Positions 7,517 through 16,345 of a stretch of DNA of 43,817 nucleotides are shown here, one piece after another (position 1 is the stretch's first letter; each line of letters opens with the position of its first letter). The notes beneath the pieces were generated by a model, which saw only the letters and a list, made by a program, of their open reading frames with translations, was not told where the DNA came from and did no database searches. The position numbers and the translations under genes are program-made. The stretch comes from Bacteroidales bacterium (lineage in GTDB: Bacteria > Bacteroidota > Bacteroidia > Bacteroidales > Marinilabiliaceae), in the NCBI GenBank assembly GCA_017417385.1, contig JAFPZF010000041.1, positions 1 to 43,817 of the forward strand, read 5' to 3'.

Positions 7517-7540
7517 AAAGCTAAAAGCAAGATGAGGTAG

Positions 7541-8731
7541 GTGAGGTTTGCGGACGTCATAGGACAGTCGGAAGTCAAGCGGAGACTCGTCTCGATGCAC
7601 AGAGAGAACAGGTTTCCGCATGCGTTGCTGCTACTCGGCTCGGAGGGGTCGGGGGCGCTAGAGTTGGCGTACGCCATGGCGACATACGATGCTTGTACGG
7701 GCGACAAGAGCGGAGGAGACTCGTGTGGCGAGTGTCCGTCGTGCAAGAAGGCTCAGAAGATGGCGCATCCCGACATACACAGCATATTCCCGTCGATCAG
7801 GAAGAACGACAGCACGACGAGCGAGACGTTTCAGCCCGAGTGGCGAGAGGTGATGACGGCTGGAGGCTATTTCGGGCTGCCGGAGTGGACAGCAGCCATG
7901 AAGGGACTGAAGGCGACCGAAGTCGACGACGACGATGACACGGCTGGGGGAGGAAAGGCAGACAACAAGCAGGCGCAGATATTGAAAGATGCGGCAGTCG
8001 CGATACATCAGAGCCTGAGCCTGAAGCCATACGAGGCGAAGCGGCAGTTCATGATAATCTGGAAGCCGGAGCTGATGAACGAGGTCACGTCCAACAGCAT
8101 CCTGAAGATACTGGAGGAGCCGCCGACGGACACAGCGTTCATCCTCGTCAGCGAGGACACGGAGCGGATATTGCCGACAATACTCAGCAGGACGCAGGTC
8201 GTCGGGGTCCCGCCAATAGACGAGGGGAGCCTTGCGGAGGCGTTGGCGGCGCGGCTCGGAATCGGAGGAGACGAGGCGGCGCGGACGGCTCACATAGCGA
8301 GGGGAAACTTCGTAGCGGCGAAGCGACTCGTAGCCGGGGCGGAAGACAGGCGCCGAGGGCTCGAGATCTTCAAGGGCGTCATGCGTTCGGCGTGGAAGCG
8401 AGACGTCAAAGGGTTGTCTGACACGGCGGAGGAGATGAAGAAGCTCAGCAGGGAGCAGGCGAAGAACGTCCTGACGTACTGGAGGGGCCTATTGAGGGAG
8501 AGCTTCGTCATGAACCTCGAGTGTCCGCAGCTAAACTACATCAGCAAAGAGGAGGAGGAGTTCCTATCGAGATTTGCGCCGTTCATACACCTCGGGAACA
8601 TCGAGGAGCTGACGCGTCGATTTGACAAGGCCGCCGGCATGATAGAGCAGAACGGCAACATCAAGATGGTGATGCTAGACCTAGTCCTCAACTTGACAGC
8701 ACTAATCAGAAACTCTAAACGACCTGAATAA
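7541..8731 (+). CDS. holB: DNA polymerase III, delta prime subunit
   Basis: A clamp-loader subunit of the replicative polymerase, 396 residues. The start is GTG at 7541, because the nearby ATG at 7532 runs into a stop; it reads MRFADVIGQSEVKRRL, the usual beginning of this family. A degenerate P-loop (LGSEGSGALELA) lacks the Walker Lys, as is common for delta prime, which does not hydrolyse ATP. A four-Cys zinc module (C-x10-C-x2-C-x2-C) follows near residues 50-70. Next come SNSILKILEEPPTDTAFIL and LSRTQVV, the sensor/SRC-like region. An acidic linker (EVDDDDDTAGGG) sits between zinc module and sensor. It heads an operon with ricT, gldH, trmB and mrp, a neighbourhood familiar in Bacteroidetes. 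Confidence 0.9.
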   Translation: MRFADVIGQSEVKRRLVSMHRENRFPHALLLLGSEGSGALELAYAMATYDACTGDKSGGDSCGECPSCKKAQKMAHPDIHSIFPSIRKNDSTTSETFQPEWREVMTAGGYFGLPEWTAAMKGLKATEVDDDDDTAGGGKADNKQAQILKDAAVAIHQSLSLKPYEAKRQFMIIWKPELMNEVTSNSILKILEEPPTDTAFILVSEDTERILPTILSRTQVVGVPPIDEGSLAEALAARLGIGGDEAARTAHIARGNFVAAKRLVAGAEDRRRGLEIFKGVMRSAWKRDVKGLSDTAEEMKKLSREQAKNVLTYWRGLLRESFVMNLECPQLNYISKEEEEFLSRFAPFIHLGNIEELTRRFDKAAGMIEQNGNIKMVMLDLVLNLTALIRNSKRPE

Positions 8732-8747
8732 TATATATTCTATCGCA

Positions 8748-10520
8748 ATGGACGAAGAGATAAAAGAAGAAACGCAAGACAATATAGAAGAGGTACGCCA
8801 GGACGACACGACGGAGGAGCAGCCGTATACGGCGCCGAAGGAGGAGAACGTCGAGAGCGACGACATACCGAAGATACCATATCGCAAGGAGGACAGCAAG
8901 ACGCAGAGGGGGACTTGTGCAGTCAGGGGAGGGAAGCTCCACACATACGACTGGCTGGAGGACCTGCCAACGCCGCCGAATCCGTCGGACCTTGTCGAGG
9001 TGCAGTTCAAGAACACTCGGAAAGGGTATTTCAGAAATTCAGCGGGGATACAGTTGAAGAAGGGCGACATAGTAGCCGTCGAGGCGTCGCCGGGGCATGA
9101 CATAGGTGAGGTCACGCTCATGGGACGACTCGTGTATCTCCAGATGCATAAGAACCACATAAATCCGACGACGTATCCCTATAAGCGGATATACAGAGTC
9201 GCGCGTCAGACCGACATCGAGAAGTGGGAGGAGGCCAAGGGCCTGGAGCACACGACCATGCTCGAGGCGCGCCAGATAGCTCAGGACCTGCACCTCAACA
9301 TGAAGATAGGCGACGTCGAGTATCAGGGAGACAGGACGAAGGCCATCTTCTACTACATAGCGGACGAGCGAGTCGACTTCCGTGAGCTCATCAAAGTGCT
9401 GGCCGATCATTTCAGGGTGCGCATAGAGATGAGGCAGATAGGTGCTCGCCAGGAGGCAGGCAGGATCGGAGGCATCGGTCCGTGCGGCAGGGAGCTGTGC
9501 TGTGCGTCGTGGCTGACGAACTTCATATCCGTCTCGACACATTCGGCGAGGGTGCAGGACTTGTCGTTGAATCCGACGAAGCTGGCGGGTCAGTGCGGGA
9601 AGCTCAAGTGCTGTCTGAACTTCGAGCTGAGCGCGTACGTCGATGCGATCAGTTCGTTCCCGCCGACCGACAAGCCGCTCGAGACGGCAGCTGGGGACTA
9701 TTACTTCTACAAGTATGACATATTCAAGAGACTCATGTGGTATTCGCCACAGAAGGACTCCCTGAAGAACGTCGTAGCAGTCGAGGCCGACAGGGTACGC
9801 CTCATACAGGAGATGAACACCAAGGGAGAGCGTCCGGACGACCTCGGAGGCCTCTCGCTGAGCGTCGAGAGCGAGGATGACGGGTATTATGGACCGATAG
9901 AGCTCGAGGACGACCTGACGAGATTTGACTCGAAGGGAGACAGCAGGAACAGACGTCGTGGGCAGAACGGCAGGAACAACCGTCAAGACGGAAATCGCCA
10001 GGGAGGCAACAGGAACGGGCAGAACAGGCGAGGACAGGGAGAGACGCAGGGGAACAATCAGAACGGCGGTCAGAACGGAGCAGCCAACCAGAAGCCAAAG
10101 AACCAGCAGGGACAGCAGCAAGGTCAGCAACAGCAGGGACAGCAACAGGGTCAGCAACAGGGTCAGCAGCAGAGGCGTCAGGACAACGGCGACAAGAACC
10201 GCCAGAGGAGACAGTCGAGGCCGATGACACAGGCAGAGCGCGAGCAGGGGGCAGTGACGGCACAAGGTCAGCCACAGCAGCCACGCAATGAAAACAGGGG
10301 AGAAAACAGGGGAGAAAATAGGGAGAACAGGGGAGAGAATAGGAGAGACGGGAACAGGGATAACGGCAGGCGAGGCGACAACAGGCAGCAGAAGCAGAGG
10401 CGCCAGCAGAACGGACAGCCACAGGGCGACGGACAGCAGGAGCGGACTCAGCAGCCGCAGGCGCCGCGCCAGGACAATCCACAGCCACAACAACCGACAG
10501 GTCAGGATGGGAAAGAGTAG
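8748..10520 (+). CDS. ricT: RicT-like PSP1-domain protein with a long Gln/Asn/Arg tail
   Basis: This 590-residue protein has an acidic N-terminus and a central PSP1 domain (about residues 50-370). The domain includes the cysteine-rich stretch IGPCGRELCCASWL and GQCGKLKCCLNFE, the ligands known in RicT/YaaT-type proteins, which in Firmicutes bind Fe-S clusters and help RNA maturation. After about residue 395 the sequence becomes extremely low-complexity: RNRRRGQNGRNN-like segments, GQQQ repeats (about 450-480) and NRGEN repeats (about 510-535). The basic, disordered tail suggests RNA binding; this is inference. The stop is overlapped by the start of gldH (14 nt). Placement before gldH is typical for Bacteroidetes. 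Confidence 0.85.
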   Translation: MDEEIKEETQDNIEEVRQDDTTEEQPYTAPKEENVESDDIPKIPYRKEDSKTQRGTCAVRGGKLHTYDWLEDLPTPPNPSDLVEVQFKNTRKGYFRNSAGIQLKKGDIVAVEASPGHDIGEVTLMGRLVYLQMHKNHINPTTYPYKRIYRVARQTDIEKWEEAKGLEHTTMLEARQIAQDLHLNMKIGDVEYQGDRTKAIFYYIADERVDFRELIKVLADHFRVRIEMRQIGARQEAGRIGGIGPCGRELCCASWLTNFISVSTHSARVQDLSLNPTKLAGQCGKLKCCLNFELSAYVDAISSFPPTDKPLETAAGDYYFYKYDIFKRLMWYSPQKDSLKNVVAVEADRVRLIQEMNTKGERPDDLGGLSLSVESEDDGYYGPIELEDDLTRFDSKGDSRNRRRGQNGRNNRQDGNRQGGNRNGQNRRGQGETQGNNQNGGQNGAANQKPKNQQGQQQGQQQQGQQQGQQQGQQQRRQDNGDKNRQRRQSRPMTQAEREQGAVTAQGQPQQPRNENRGENRGENRENRGENRRDGNRDNGRRGDNRQQKQRRQQNGQPQGDGQQERTQQPQAPRQDNPQPQQPTGQDGKE

Positions 10521-10995
10521 GAGCATAGTCAGCATCTTAGTCATGCTCGTCGTGAGCTTGGCGTCGTGCACGAACAGAGGCGTCGTGTATGACGAGTTCG
10601 TGAGCATAGACAAGACGACGTGGGACAAGGACTCGCTAGCAGTCTTTCGGGCGACAGTGCCAGACACGACGACAGCGTATGACGTCGAGCTGCAGGTCCG
10701 GAACGACAACAGCTATCCGTATGCAAACCTTTGGCTGTTCGTCGACGTCATAGATGCCGCGGGTCATACGCGTCGGGACACCGTCGAGTGCATACTCGCC
10801 AATCCAGATGGCAGTTGGCGCGGTGCGGGATGGGGGTCGCTGTATACAGTCAGGTGTCCGTACATGATGAACGTGCGGTTTCAGTCGGAGGGAGCTTGTA
10901 CCTTCAGGTTGACGCATGGCATGAGGGCAGAGACGCTCGGAGGAGTGACCGACATAGGGCTCATAATCAGCAAGCACAAGACCGAGGAGCGATGA
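10507..10995 (+). CDS. gldH: Gliding-motility-type lipoprotein GldH
   Basis: The frame is open further upstream through the ricT tail, but the ATG at 10507 starts a standard lipoprotein signal: [21 protein letters not shown] with the lipidated Cys at residue 21. The 162-residue product has the GldH pattern: a Trp plus DSLAVF segment, [20 protein letters not shown], and a W-rich [12 protein letters not shown] region. GldH is a lipoprotein needed for gliding in Flavobacterium; in non-gliding Bacteroidales it persists without a settled role. Overlaps of 14 nt with ricT and ATGA with trmB imply co-translation. Confidence 0.85.
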   Translation: MGKSRSIVSILVMLVVSLASCTNRGVVYDEFVSIDKTTWDKDSLAVFRATVPDTTTAYDVELQVRNDNSYPYANLWLFVDVIDAAGHTRRDTVECILANPDGSWRGAGWGSLYTVRCPYMMNVRFQSEGACTFRLTHGMRAETLGGVTDIGLIISKHKTEER

Positions 10996-11744
10996 GCAAG
11001 AACAAGTTGAAGAAGTTCGCCGACATGGCGAGTTACCCCCACGTCTTCGAGGCGGACTTTGAGAGCGTCATGAGGGACGGTTTCTCGATGAGGGGGAAGT
11101 GGCATGAGTGGTTTGGCAACGCCAACCCCATAGTGCTGGAGCTCGGGTGTGGGCGAGGAGAGTACACAGTCGGGTTGGCTCGGGCGGACAAGGACAAGAA
11201 CTACATAGGCGTCGACATCAAGGGGGCGCGTATGCATGCCGGTGCTACCGAGTCTCACGAGGAGGGGATGAAGAACGTAGCCTTTCTGAGGACTCGGATA
11301 GAGTTGATAGACAAGCTCTTTGCGCCGTCGGAAGTGGGAGAGATATGGGTGACGTTTCCCGACCCGCAGATGAGGAAGGCACGGAAGCGACTTGTCGGGA
11401 CCATGATGCTCGAGCGGTACAGACAGTTCCTGGTGCCTGGCGGTGCGATACACCTCAAGACAGACAGCAAGTTCCTCTACGAATACATGGAGGCCATGCT
11501 GAAGGAGAACGGCATCGAGGCCGAGGAGAAGACCGACGACCTGTATGCAGGTGGGGCCGAGGGGCCGGTGAAAGGCATCAAGACCTATTATGAGCAGAAA
11601 TGGATATCAGTAGGCTTGACAATCAAGTACATACGATTTACTATGCCAGAGGACATAAAACCCCTCGTCGAGCCAGACGTAGAAATAGAGAGAGACGACT
11701 ACCACAGTGTCGGTCGTGGAGTCAAGTTCAAATCAGCAGAATAA
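10992..11744 (+). CDS. trmB: tRNA (guanine-N7)-methyltransferase
   Basis: TrmB adds the N7 methyl group to G46 of tRNAs using S-adenosylmethionine. The ATG at 10992 overlaps the gldH stop as ATGA and gives 250 residues; the frame is open upstream, but only inside gldH. Family marks are [11 protein letters not shown], the SAM-binding [16 protein letters not shown] (about residues 48-63), [11 protein letters not shown], and the catalytic-region [16 protein letters not shown] followed by [12 protein letters not shown]. The N-terminal [18 protein letters not shown] is typical of Bacteroidetes TrmB. It is cytosolic and sits in the holB-mrp operon. Confidence 0.92.
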   Translation: MSKNKLKKFADMASYPHVFEADFESVMRDGFSMRGKWHEWFGNANPIVLELGCGRGEYTVGLARADKDKNYIGVDIKGARMHAGATESHEEGMKNVAFLRTRIELIDKLFAPSEVGEIWVTFPDPQMRKARKRLVGTMMLERYRQFLVPGGAIHLKTDSKFLYEYMEAMLKENGIEAEEKTDDLYAGGAEGPVKGIKTYYEQKWISVGLTIKYIRFTMPEDIKPLVEPDVEIERDDYHSVGRGVKFKSAE

Positions 11745-11757
11745 CAAACCAACAATT

Positions 11758-12831
11758 ATGCAATACTATCCTGCTCTTGTCATAGAGGCGCTACGGACCG
11801 TAGTTCATCCCGAGAAGGGGAAGGACATCGTCAGCCTAGGGATGGTCGAGGACGACATACGCATCAATGGCAACAGAGTAAGTTTTTCGTTACTATTCGA
11901 CAGGCCAAACGACCCGATGGTTGGCACTCTCAAGCAGAAGGCGGCGGAGGCCATCAAGCGACATCTTGGTCCTGAGGTAGAGATAGAGGGCAACATATTC
12001 GTCAAGATCAAGCAGAGGCCCAAGGCTGAGGACGTGCCGGTATTGCCTGGGGTGAAGAACATCATAGCAGTAGCGAGCGGAAAGGGAGGCGTCGGTAAGA
12101 GCACCGTCGCAGCGAACCTGGCGATAGCGTTGTCGCAGGCAGGGAAGAAAGTCGGGCTGCTTGATGCCGACATCTTTGGGCCGTCGGTGCCGTTGATGTT
12201 TGGTGTAGAGGATGCGCGACCCGTATTGAGTGACAAGTCGACGGAGACGCGACAGTTGATAGAGCCCATCAGCCAGTATGGGGTGAAGATGCTCAGCATA
12301 GGGTTCTTCGTCGAGCCAGGTCAGGCAGTAGTCTGGCGTGGGGCCATGGCGACGAATGCCATAAGGCAGCTAGTCACAGAGGGGGCGTGGGGTGACCTCG
12401 ACTACCTCTTGATAGACATGCCTCCGGGGACGTCGGACATACACATCTCGTTGGTAGGCCTCGTAAAGTTGACGGGAGCCATCGTCGTCTCGACGCCGCA
12501 GAAGGTAGCGTTGGCAGATGCTCGGAAGGGCGTCGATATGTTCATGAACGAGAAAGTCAACGTCCCAGTGCTTGGGATAGTAGAGAACATGGCGTGGTTC
12601 ACACCTGCGGAGTTGCCGAACAACAAGTACTACATCTTTGGAAAGGATGGGGCGAAGCAGTTGGCAGAGGAGCTAAACGTGCCGTTGCTCGGTCAGATAC
12701 CGATAGTACAGTCGATAAGGGAGGCCGGGGACACGGGACGTCCTGCGGCGCTCGAGAGCGACACGCCACAGGGACAGGCGTTTGCCGCATTAGCACAGAA
12801 ACTGATAGACTATAGAGAGATATGTCAATAA
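11758..12831 (+). CDS. mrp: Mrp/ApbC-type P-loop iron-sulfur carrier ATPase
   Basis: A 357-residue ATPase of the Mrp/NBP35 family, which carries and delivers Fe-S clusters to apoproteins. The ATG at 11758 (MQYYPALVIEAL) lies 13 nt after trmB; a GTG at 11707 inside trmB is less likely. The N-terminal 90 residues form a MIP18/DUF59-like domain (DIVSLGMVEDDIRING). The deviant Walker A motif SGKGGVGKST follows at residues 107-116, then LLDADIFGPSVP, YLLIDMPPGTSD and GIVENMAWFTPAELPNN. The CxxC found in some Mrp proteins after VENM is absent, as I recall for Bacteroidetes members. Its 3' end overlaps the next gene by 10 nt. Confidence 0.9.
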   Translation: MQYYPALVIEALRTVVHPEKGKDIVSLGMVEDDIRINGNRVSFSLLFDRPNDPMVGTLKQKAAEAIKRHLGPEVEIEGNIFVKIKQRPKAEDVPVLPGVKNIIAVASGKGGVGKSTVAANLAIALSQAGKKVGLLDADIFGPSVPLMFGVEDARPVLSDKSTETRQLIEPISQYGVKMLSIGFFVEPGQAVVWRGAMATNAIRQLVTEGAWGDLDYLLIDMPPGTSDIHISLVGLVKLTGAIVVSTPQKVALADARKGVDMFMNEKVNVPVLGIVENMAWFTPAELPNNKYYIFGKDGAKQLAEELNVPLLGQIPIVQSIREAGDTGRPAALESDTPQGQAFAALAQKLIDYREICQ

Positions 12832-14870
12832 ATAAGGTTGTCAACCTTTTCCTCCTTGCGATAGTCGTAGCCATAATGTGGTCGTGTGAAGAGCCGAGCC
12901 ACATGCGTCTTGGTGGGGTCTTGTCTGACGGCATAGTGTTGCAGCAGAATGCGAAGTCGGTCGTCAGGGGGCATGCGTCGCCTGGGGTGAGGATAACCGT
13001 CACGACAGACTGGGACTTCTCGGTGACGACGTCGGCGTCTGACGACAGTCTGTGGGCGGCGTACATCAACGTCCCGGCTGCGGACAACAGACGACACACC
13101 ATAACCGTAGCGGCGTCGGACACGCAGACAGTAGTCTCGAACGTCTTGATAGGCGAGGTGTGGCTGGCTATGGGTCAGAACAACATGGAGTTGCCGTTGG
13201 CTGGATGGGGGACAGACACCATACCGGGCTCGAAGAAGATAATCGAGGCGTCTGGGGACTCGTTGCTACACTTCTTCATGGTGTCTCCACGACTTGGGTA
13301 CTTGCCAGCTCGTCGGCTTGACGGAGTATGGCTGGAGGCGTCGGCGGATCACACGTCGAGGTTTGGCACGTTGCCATACATGTTTGCTAAGCATCTGAGG
13401 GACAGCCTTCAGGTCCCGGTGGGGATAGTCCAGACAGTATATGGAGGGGCGCCATTGATCTCGTGGGTCAATTCAGACTTGAACAAGGGAGACAAGAACT
13501 ATTCCGTCGAGATGGACTTGATAGCGAAGACAGAGTCGGAGTATGAAGTCTATCGAAGGTGGCTAGACTCGTTGCCATACATAGACATCAAGCCAGTCAA
13601 CGGTATAGACCCATTGGCGGACATCACGATAGGCGACGAGTACGTCAACCTGTCGTTGGTAGAGGCGACATATTGGAACAAGATACCGGTGCCGGGATAC
13701 TGGGAGAATCATGGGCTAAAAGGCTTTGACGGCGTTGTATGGTTTGTCAGGACCGTAGACCTGCCGCAGTCGTGGGTCGGTCAGGACTTGAAGTTGTACC
13801 TTGGAGCCGTAGATGACAGAGACGTCACGTATGTAAATGGGACGTGTGTCGGGAGCGTGACGGCGCCGGACCAGTTCTCAGTTGACAGAATATATGACGT
13901 CCCGTCGACAGTGTTCAGGAAGCCCATGTTGACGATAGCAGTGCGGGTGACGGATGACAGGTCGAAGGGAGGAATAATCGGGATGACCGACGGGTCGAAC
14001 ATACGACTGGAGAACCAGAAGGGGGAGACGATAGACCTTGAGGGGATGTGGAACTATAAGGTAGCGGCGCAGATAGACGGAGGGAAGCTGATACTGATGA
14101 ATGTCAAGGAGGACGTGTATGAGAAGCGACCGCGGATGAGCCTTGAGCTGTCGCCGGCGTCGCCGTCGATGGTATATAACGGGTTGTTGTCGCCACTTGC
14201 GGGATATTCATTTGGAGGAGTCATCTTCCATGCTGGGGAGGCGGACGTATGGTCACCACAGACGAGAAAGAACTTCCCGGACCTATTGCCGAAGGTGATA
14301 AAGTCAGTCAGGAAGCTCGTCAACGGGAAGCGTGAGACGCCGTTTGTCGTAGCGCAGATAGCGCCGGGAACATATAATGGATGTTCGTCGACGACGTCGG
14401 CGGAGGTGAGGAATTCATTTCCGATGAGTCTTGCGGGATTGGACAACGTCTATCTAGTCTCGACGCTGGACTTAGGAAGTCCGTTGACACTCAGGCCGCC
14501 GTATAAGGACATCGAGGCGCAGAGGATGGCGAGAGTCGCGTTGAAGCACGTGTATAACTGGGACTTAGGTAAGGTCGATTGTCCGGCACCAGTATCGGCG
14601 ACGTGTGCGAATCAGATAGTCAACGTAACGTTTGAGAATGCGGAGGGGCTGCGTCTGATGACCGAAGGAGTCAGTCAGTTCGAGTTGGCAGGTCCGGACA
14701 GTTTGTTCTATCCAGCGAAGGCACTCGTGACGGCGCCGAACGTGACAGTGTTCAGTCACATGGTGACGGAGCCGAGGTATGTACGATATGCAGGTCAGAA
14801 TTGCTCGTCGCATACGTTGGTCAATGCGGAGGGGCTGCCGTCTGTATCGTTTGTGATGCCAGTCGAGTAG
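12822..14870 (+). CDS. Sialate O-acetylesterase homologue lacking the expected catalytic residues
   Basis: The 682-residue exported protein begins with a hydrophobic signal ending in SC (Cys22), so it is probably a lipoprotein. It has the whole layout of Bacteroidetes sialate O-acetylesterases: an N-terminal SDGIVLQQNAKSVVRGHASPG segment, an SGNH-type esterase split around a jelly-roll insert (about residues 285-420, with YWENHGLKGFDGVVWF), and the late VYNGLLSPLAGYSFGGVIFH. The GQSNM motif expected to hold the nucleophile reads GQNNM (Asn120). The HP motif expected to hold the catalytic His reads LRP (Arg558). GES reads GEA. It therefore looks catalytically dead or altered, possibly a carbohydrate-binding pseudoenzyme. 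It is the last gene of the holB run. Confidence 0.8.
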   Translation: MSINKVVNLFLLAIVVAIMWSCEEPSHMRLGGVLSDGIVLQQNAKSVVRGHASPGVRITVTTDWDFSVTTSASDDSLWAAYINVPAADNRRHTITVAASDTQTVVSNVLIGEVWLAMGQNNMELPLAGWGTDTIPGSKKIIEASGDSLLHFFMVSPRLGYLPARRLDGVWLEASADHTSRFGTLPYMFAKHLRDSLQVPVGIVQTVYGGAPLISWVNSDLNKGDKNYSVEMDLIAKTESEYEVYRRWLDSLPYIDIKPVNGIDPLADITIGDEYVNLSLVEATYWNKIPVPGYWENHGLKGFDGVVWFVRTVDLPQSWVGQDLKLYLGAVDDRDVTYVNGTCVGSVTAPDQFSVDRIYDVPSTVFRKPMLTIAVRVTDDRSKGGIIGMTDGSNIRLENQKGETIDLEGMWNYKVAAQIDGGKLILMNVKEDVYEKRPRMSLELSPASPSMVYNGLLSPLAGYSFGGVIFHAGEADVWSPQTRKNFPDLLPKVIKSVRKLVNGKRETPFVVAQIAPGTYNGCSSTTSAEVRNSFPMSLAGLDNVYLVSTLDLGSPLTLRPPYKDIEAQRMARVALKHVYNWDLGKVDCPAPVSATCANQIVNVTFENAEGLRLMTEGVSQFELAGPDSLFYPAKALVTAPNVTVFSHMVTEPRYVRYAGQNCSSHTLVNAEGLPSVSFVMPVE

Positions 14871-14895
14871 AAGACAGACAGATAGAAAAGACAGA

Positions 14896-14930
14896 AGCGT
14901 CGTGACTTGACAGTTGCGACGCTATTTTTT
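14896..14930 (+). terminator. Intrinsic terminator of the holB-esterase operon
   Basis: AGCGTCG (14896-14902) and CGACGCT (14917-14923) form a perfect 7-bp stem around a 14-nt loop, followed by ATTTTTTAT. It lies 26 nt after the esterase homologue stop. Confidence 0.8.
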
Positions 14931-15093
14931 ATGCGGGAGAAGAAGGAGGTTTTTAGGCAGAAAAGGGGAAAAGGAGTATAAGAAAAAGGAAAATGTACGG
15001 AAAGTGAAAGAGGAGGGGAGCGGAAAGATGCAGAAAGTCCGAAAAGTGAAACAAAAAGTACGGAAATTGAAACGGCGTTATTGGGGGTCGGCG

Positions 15094-15101
15094 TAAATTT
15101 G
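15094..15101 (+). promoter_or_regulatory. Bacteroidota -7 box of the left putative small RNA
   Basis: TAAATTTG is an exact match to TAnnTTTG and is identical in both copies. The nearest plausible -33 TTG (15067-15069) is 24 nt upstream, slightly long for the consensus. The predicted start is near 15108. Confidence 0.6.
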
Positions 15102-15107
15102 CAACAG

Positions 15108-15235
15108 AAAACAAAACCGCTATGACCTAGATAAATAGGTTCGAACACACACGAAGAAAAGTCACATTCCGGGTTTCGCACACATGGGAATTGGTAGCAC
15201 TGGATTCCGAGGGGAGTCTGGTGCTACTTTTTTTT
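15108..15235 (+). ncRNA. Putative small RNA, left copy
   Basis: A transcript of about 125 nt is predicted between the TAAATTTG box and a strong terminator. It has no open frame of note. Three hairpins can be drawn: ACCTA/TAGGT around 15126-15141; ATTCC/GGAAT spanning about 15164-15191; and the terminator stem at 15194-15227. In the right copy the loop of the first hairpin has a change while its stem is kept. It is not a tRNA, although GGTTCGAA and TTGGTAGC resemble tRNA arms. The layout (Bacteroidota promoter, terminator, no adjacent gene) recalls Bacteroidales-restricted RNA motifs such as Bacteroidales-1, but I could not verify identity with any known family. Confidence 0.5.
15194..15235 (+). 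terminator. Intrinsic terminator of the left putative small RNA
   Basis: GTAGCACTGGATTCC (15194-15208) pairs with GGAGTCTGGTGCTAC (15213-15227) over 15 bp, with three G-U pairs and a GAGG loop, followed by eight T residues. Confidence 0.85.
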
Positions 15236-15298
15236 GCGAGTGGGTGAGGGAGGGAAGAAGTTGTTGGAGTTGTCGGTATTGTCGGAGAGGGTCGGAGC

Positions 15299-16165
15299 GC
15301 GCACAGAGTTTTTAAAGCCTCACACAGAGGGCACGGAGACACAGAGTTTTTTTAGAGCACAGAGGCGAGCTGGCGCTCGCAGAGAGGACACAGAGCAGTC
15401 AAGAGGGAATGGAGGTGTCGTAAACGTCGGAGATGTCGGAAGTGTCTGAATCGTCGGAGCGCGCACAGAGTTTTTAAGGCCTCACACAGAGGTCTCGGAG
15501 ACACAGAGTATATTTAGAGCACAGAGGCGAGCTGGCGCTCGCAGAGAGGACACAGAGCAGTCAAGAGGGGATGGAGAGGTCGAAAACGTCGGAGATGTCG
15601 GAATCGTCGGAGAGGGTCGGAGCGCGCACAGAGTTTTTAAGGCCTCACACAGAGGTCACGGAGACACAGAGTATATTTAGAGCACAGAGGCGAGCTGGCG
15701 CTCGCAGAGAGGGCACAGAGCAGTCAAGAGGGGATGGAGAGGTCGAAATCTTAGGAAGGTGTCGGAGTCGTCGGAGACGGTCGGAGTGCGCACAGAGTTT
15801 TTAAGGCCTCACACAGAGGTCACGGAGACACAGAGTATATTTAGAGCACAGAGGCGAGCTGGCGCTCGCAGAGAAGACACAGAGCAGTCAAGAGGGGATG
15901 GAGAGGTCGAAAACGTCGGAATTGTCGGAGGTGTCGGTATTGTCGGAGAGGGTCGGAGCGCGCACAGAGTTTTTAAGGCCTCACACAGGGGTCACGGAGA
16001 CACAGAGTTTTTTTAGAGCACAGAGGCGAGCTGGTGCTCGCAGAGAGGACACAGAGCAGTCAAGAGGGGATGGAGAGGTCGAAACCGTAGGAAGATGTCG
16101 GAGATGTCGGAGGTGTCGGAATCGTCGGAATTGTCGGAGGTGTCGGAATCGGAGTGGTCAGAAGG
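15299..16165 (+). repeat. Tandem array of five 162-172 bp units
   Basis: Five units begin GCGCACAGAG at 15299, 15461, 15624, 15788 and 15960, so the period grows from 162 to 172 bp. Each contains CCTCACACAGAGG text, a T-run, the perfect hairpin GCGAGC-TGGC-GCTCGC (one copy reads TGGTGCTCGC), then CAGTCAAGAGG and a variable tract of GTCGGA-type steps. Most of the length difference is in the GTCGGA tract. The units belong to the family at 1-800. Overlapping open frames of 70-115 codons here repeat the same low-complexity peptide and are not credible genes. Confidence 0.88.
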
Positions 16166-16331
16166 GGCGGAATAGAAAGAACGGAGTTTTTAGACAGAAA
16201 AAGGAGAATATGACTATAAGAAAAGGGACAATGTACGGAAAGTGAAAGAGGAGGGGAGAGAAAAGATGCAGAAAGTCCGAAAAGTGAAACAAAAAGTACG
16301 GAAATTGAAACGGCGTTATTGGGGGTCGGCG

Positions 16332-16339
16332 TAAATTTG
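16332..16339 (+). promoter_or_regulatory. Bacteroidota -7 box of the right putative small RNA
   Basis: TAAATTTG is identical to the left copy, with the same upstream sequence TTATTGGGGGTCGGCG. The predicted start is near 16346. Confidence 0.6.
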
Positions 16340-16345
16340 CAACAG

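Larger units (their letters stand above)
14945..15235 (+). repeat. Left copy of a 290-bp direct repeat carrying a putative small RNA gene
   Basis: This stretch recurs at about 16180-16472 with few differences. The conserved part begins about 160 nt upstream of the predicted RNA (GGAGGTTTTTAGGCAGAAAA here, GGAGTTTTTAGACAGAAAA in the other copy) and runs to the T tract after the terminator. The roughly 130-nt upstream part is purine-rich and diverges more than the RNA part. The two copies bracket a tandem repeat array. Confidence 0.85.

Noticed and set aside
9039-10709. A 556-codon minus-strand frame across ricT and gldH
   Set aside because: Antisense to well-supported genes. Its leucine-rich stretches are simply the complement of the Gln-rich repeat tail.
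15108-15235. A tRNA, suggested by GGTTCGAA and TTGGTAGC
   Set aside because: The arms around these sequences do not pair as in a tRNA, there is no acceptor stem or anticodon arm, and TTGGTAGC is part of the terminator stem.
15299-16165. A CRISPR array
   Set aside because: The unit is about 165 bp, the supposed spacers are themselves repeated, and no cas genes are present.
15571-16245. Several overlapping frames of 77-115 codons in the tandem array
   Set aside because: They repeat the same low-complexity peptide (LRPHTEVTETQS) in step with the array and look like by-products of the repeat.
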